A DNA stretch of 7,321 nt, taken from positions 1-7,321 of the forward strand of contig JAWXTT010000108.1 in assembly GCA_044433325.1 (NCBI GenBank). The letters are read 5' to 3'. Below, piece after piece: positions 5,443 through 7,321 of the stretch. The notes beneath the pieces are model-generated. The model was not told the DNA's origin. It saw only the letters and a list, made by a program, of their open reading frames with translations, and did not search any database. The translations under genes were made by a program, and so were the position numbers. The DNA is from HGM05232 sp044433325 (lineage in GTDB: Bacteria > Bacteroidota > Bacteroidia > Bacteroidales > Muribaculaceae). The stretch's first letter is position 1. Each line of letters opens with the position of its first letter.

Positions 5443-6318
5443 ATGGATGCAACTGAGCTTTTAAAGAGGGTTCGGCAAATCGAAATAAAAACCAAGGGGC
5501 TTTCGCAAAATATCTTTGCGGGGGAGTATCACTCTGCTTTCAAAGGGCGTGGTATGACCTTTTCAGAGGTTAGAGAGTACCATTACGGCGATGATATTCG
5601 TGATATCGACTGGAATGTGACTGCTAGACATAATCACCCATATATTAAGGTATATGAGGAGGAGCGTGAACTTACAGTGATGTTAATGATAGATGTTTCG
5701 GGTAGTAAGGCTTTTGGTGCAGTAGGGGTAAGTAAACAGGATATGATTGCTGAAATTGCTGCAACTATTGCTTTTTCAGCTATACAGAATAATGATAAAA
5801 TTGGGGTGATATTCTTTTCAGATAAAATAGAGAAATTTATACCCCCTAAAAAAGGTAAAAAGCATATTTTATTGATAATTCGTGAGTTGATTGATTTTCA
5901 ACCTGAAAGTAAAGGTACTAATATAGGTGTAGCATTAAAATATCTTACTGATGCTATCAAAAAAAGATGTACAACATTCTTGATATCGGACTTTATTGAT
6001 TCTAATGATTACTATAAACCACTATCAGTGGCTGGTCGTAAACATGATTTGACCGCTATACAGGTATATGATAAGCGTGAAACGCAATTGCCAGATGTTG
6101 GTTTAGTAAGATTATACGATGCTGAACGTAACTGTGAAAGATGGGTAAACTCATCATCAAAAGAGGTGCGTGGAGTTTTTAATAAATGGTGGTATGATAG
6201 ACAACAAATAATGACCCAAACCCTTCAACGTTGTAAAGTAGATTTAGCATCAGTGGCTACTGATGAGGATTATGTTAAGGCTCTTATGGGATTATTTAAG
6301 AAACGTGGTGTTAGATAA
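5443..6318 (+). CDS. DUF58 protein with a VWA-like metal-binding site
   Basis: A 291-residue soluble protein of the DUF58 family, a frequent partner of MoxR ATPases. The N-terminal part contains the DUF58 core, GRGMTFSEVREYHYGDDIRDIDWNVTAR (35-62), followed by a Rossmann-like VWA domain from about residue 76. The MIDAS metal-site residues are all present: D84-V-S86-G-S88, T159 in KGTN and D183 in ISDF. This suggests it binds Mg2+ or a similar ion and is not a decayed copy. No signal peptide or membrane helix is seen, so it is cytoplasmic, probably at the membrane with its neighbours. An in-frame TAA 9 nt upstream fixes ATG 5443 as the first possible start. The 85-nt gap after moxR holds no hairpin terminator or clear TAnnTTTG, consistent with one operon. 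The precise substrate of MoxR-DUF58 systems is unknown. Confidence 0.93.
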   Translation: MDATELLKRVRQIEIKTKGLSQNIFAGEYHSAFKGRGMTFSEVREYHYGDDIRDIDWNVTARHNHPYIKVYEEERELTVMLMIDVSGSKAFGAVGVSKQDMIAEIAATIAFSAIQNNDKIGVIFFSDKIEKFIPPKKGKKHILLIIRELIDFQPESKGTNIGVALKYLTDAIKKRCTTFLISDFIDSNDYYKPLSVAGRKHDLTAIQVYDKRETQLPDVGLVRLYDAERNCERWVNSSSKEVRGVFNKWWYDRQQIMTQTLQRCKVDLASVATDEDYVKALMGLFKKRGVR

Positions 6319-6331
6319 ATTTAATGTAGAT

Positions 6332-7321
6332 ATGAAAAACAGTTCAATAAGAATATTAATATTGTTAATAGTATATATTGCCTCAAGTGTTGGTTTGTCA
6401 GCACAGCGCAGAGATGATATAACTATTAAGGCAACATTAGATTCCGCTGCAATATTAATGGGGAATATGTCAAAATTGCATTTAGAGATTGTTCAGAATG
6501 TTGATGATAATGGTTTGCTACTTATCCCTAATAATAAATTAATGACTGATACTATTGAGTTATCTGAAGAGCTAAATTCAGCTGATACTATAACTATTAG
6601 TAATGCAAGGATGCAGATTGATAGAGAGTTATATGTACAGTCATTTGATTCAGGATTATATTTAATTCCACCATTTAAATATGTGGTTGGTCGTGATACT
6701 TTTGAATCTAATAATTTGGTGCTTAAAGTATTGCCTGTATCAGTTGATTCTATGACCACTGTATATGATTATAAGGGGGTTGTAGCTCCTAGGTTTAATC
6801 TATTTGACTATTTCCCTAGTATCTATAAATATTGGTATATATATCTGATTATTCTATTGCTCATAGCTATCGGTTTATGGTTATATTTACGTAAACGTAT
6901 CGTTATTGAAGCAGCTAAACCTGTTGTGGTAATACCACCTTATGATGAGGCTATAATGAATCTTAATTCATTAAAAGATCAACAATTATGGCAAGCTGGT
7001 CGCGATAAGGAGTATTACACTATATTGACTGATATCTTACGTAGTTACCTCGAACGTAGATTTGGAATTTATGCGATGGAGATGACATCTACTCAGATTA
7101 TTAAGATATTAAAGAGTAATGAGGAAACTAAGGTTGTAAACAAAAATATGCAACAGATATTGGAGATTGCTGATTTTGTTAAGTTTGCTAAGGTTAGACC
7201 TATGCCTGAGGATAATGAACGTTCATTCCGTAATGCAGTGGATTTTGTTGAGGAAACTAAACCTAAAGAGGTAGAGGTTGATGCTGAACAGGATGATAAA
7301 GGTGATAAGACAACTGCTGAT
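6332..7321 (+). CDS. BatD/DUF4381-like exported membrane protein, 3' end missing
   Basis: An open frame from ATG 6332 reaches the right edge without a stop (330 codons seen). Residues 1-25 are a signal peptide (hydrophobic 6-22, likely cut near SAQ). Residues about 28-137 form a beta-rich domain beginning ITIKATLDSAAILMGNMSKL (30-49) and ending LIPPFKYVVGRDTFESNNLV (111-130), which resembles the first immunoglobulin-like repeat of BatD proteins. A single membrane helix lies at about 167-187, followed by a basic stop-transfer (RKR). The cytoplasmic part (about 203-310), with PPYDEAIMNLNSL, YYTILTDILRSYLERRFGI and FAKVRPMPEDNERSFRNAVDFV, resembles DUF4381-type tails. The last visible stretch is acidic and low-complexity. 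It starts 13 nt after the DUF58 stop, so it is likely in the moxR operon. In related genomes batA/batB-type VWA genes follow. It has no known enzymatic activity and may anchor the MoxR/VWA machinery to the membrane (inference). Confidence 0.8.
   Translation, partial: MKNSSIRILILLIVYIASSVGLSAQRRDDITIKATLDSAAILMGNMSKLHLEIVQNVDDNGLLLIPNNKLMTDTIELSEELNSADTITISNARMQIDRELYVQSFDSGLYLIPPFKYVVGRDTFESNNLVLKVLPVSVDSMTTVYDYKGVVAPRFNLFDYFPSIYKYWYIYLIILLLIAIGLWLYLRKRIVIEAAKPVVVIPPYDEAIMNLNSLKDQQLWQAGRDKEYYTILTDILRSYLERRFGIYAMEMTSTQIIKILKSNEETKVVNKNMQQILEIADFVKFAKVRPMPEDNERSFRNAVDFVEETKPKEVEVDAEQDDKGDKTTAD

Noticed and set aside
6493..6759. An 88-codon open frame on the - strand
   Set aside because: It lies wholly inside the BatD-like gene on the + strand, shows no recognisable motif and is low-complexity (Ser/Leu/Ile-rich), as expected for an antisense shadow.

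Overview
The window looks like the chromosome of a low-GC bacterium of the order Bacteroidales. Three things suggest this. The run DUF1599 protein, BT_3928-family DoxX protein, tpiA, SPOR protein and folE is a gene order I know from Bacteroides and relatives. The MoxR/DUF58/BatD-like cluster is the start of a Bacteroidetes-type Bat (aerotolerance) locus. Shine-Dalgarno sequences are largely missing, while several TAnnTTTG motifs resemble the Bacteroidetes -7 element. By eye, GC is about a third in genes and much lower between them. I cannot name the genus. All genes are on the + strand.

Bases 1-1446: the last 37 codons of a DUF1599-type protein, then (3 bp later) a 442-residue membrane protein with a DoxX/MauE-like N-terminus and a cysteine-free, thioredoxin-like C-terminal region. 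Bases 1447-2577: tpiA (triosephosphate isomerase) lies between two copies of a short element of 87 and 105 bp in the same orientation. Each copy has long terminal inverted repeats and is flanked by its own 4-bp direct repeat (TTAA for one, ATAG for the other). This is the most notable find in the window: the copies look like a small non-autonomous transposon (MITE) whose transcript would fold into a long hairpin. A strong intrinsic terminator follows.

Bases 2578-3769: an exported SPOR-domain protein overlaps folE (GTP cyclohydrolase I) by one base, and a second intrinsic terminator closes this pair. Bases 3781-4149: a YraN/UPF0102 nuclease-fold protein. Its start is best placed at 3781, because the longer reading frame runs through the terminator. 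Bases 4150-4361 are a very AT-rich intergenic region with candidate promoters.

Bases 4362-7321: a MoxR AAA+ ATPase, a DUF58 protein with an intact VWA metal site, and a signal-peptide plus single-TM BatD/DUF4381-like protein that is cut by the window end. These probably form one operon in which the ATPase and the VWA-type protein act on a membrane or periplasmic complex; the BatA/B/C genes would be expected just beyond the right edge. Apart from the paired elements around tpiA, the region looks like ordinary core genome. I see no CRISPR array, tRNA, rRNA, transposase or phage gene.
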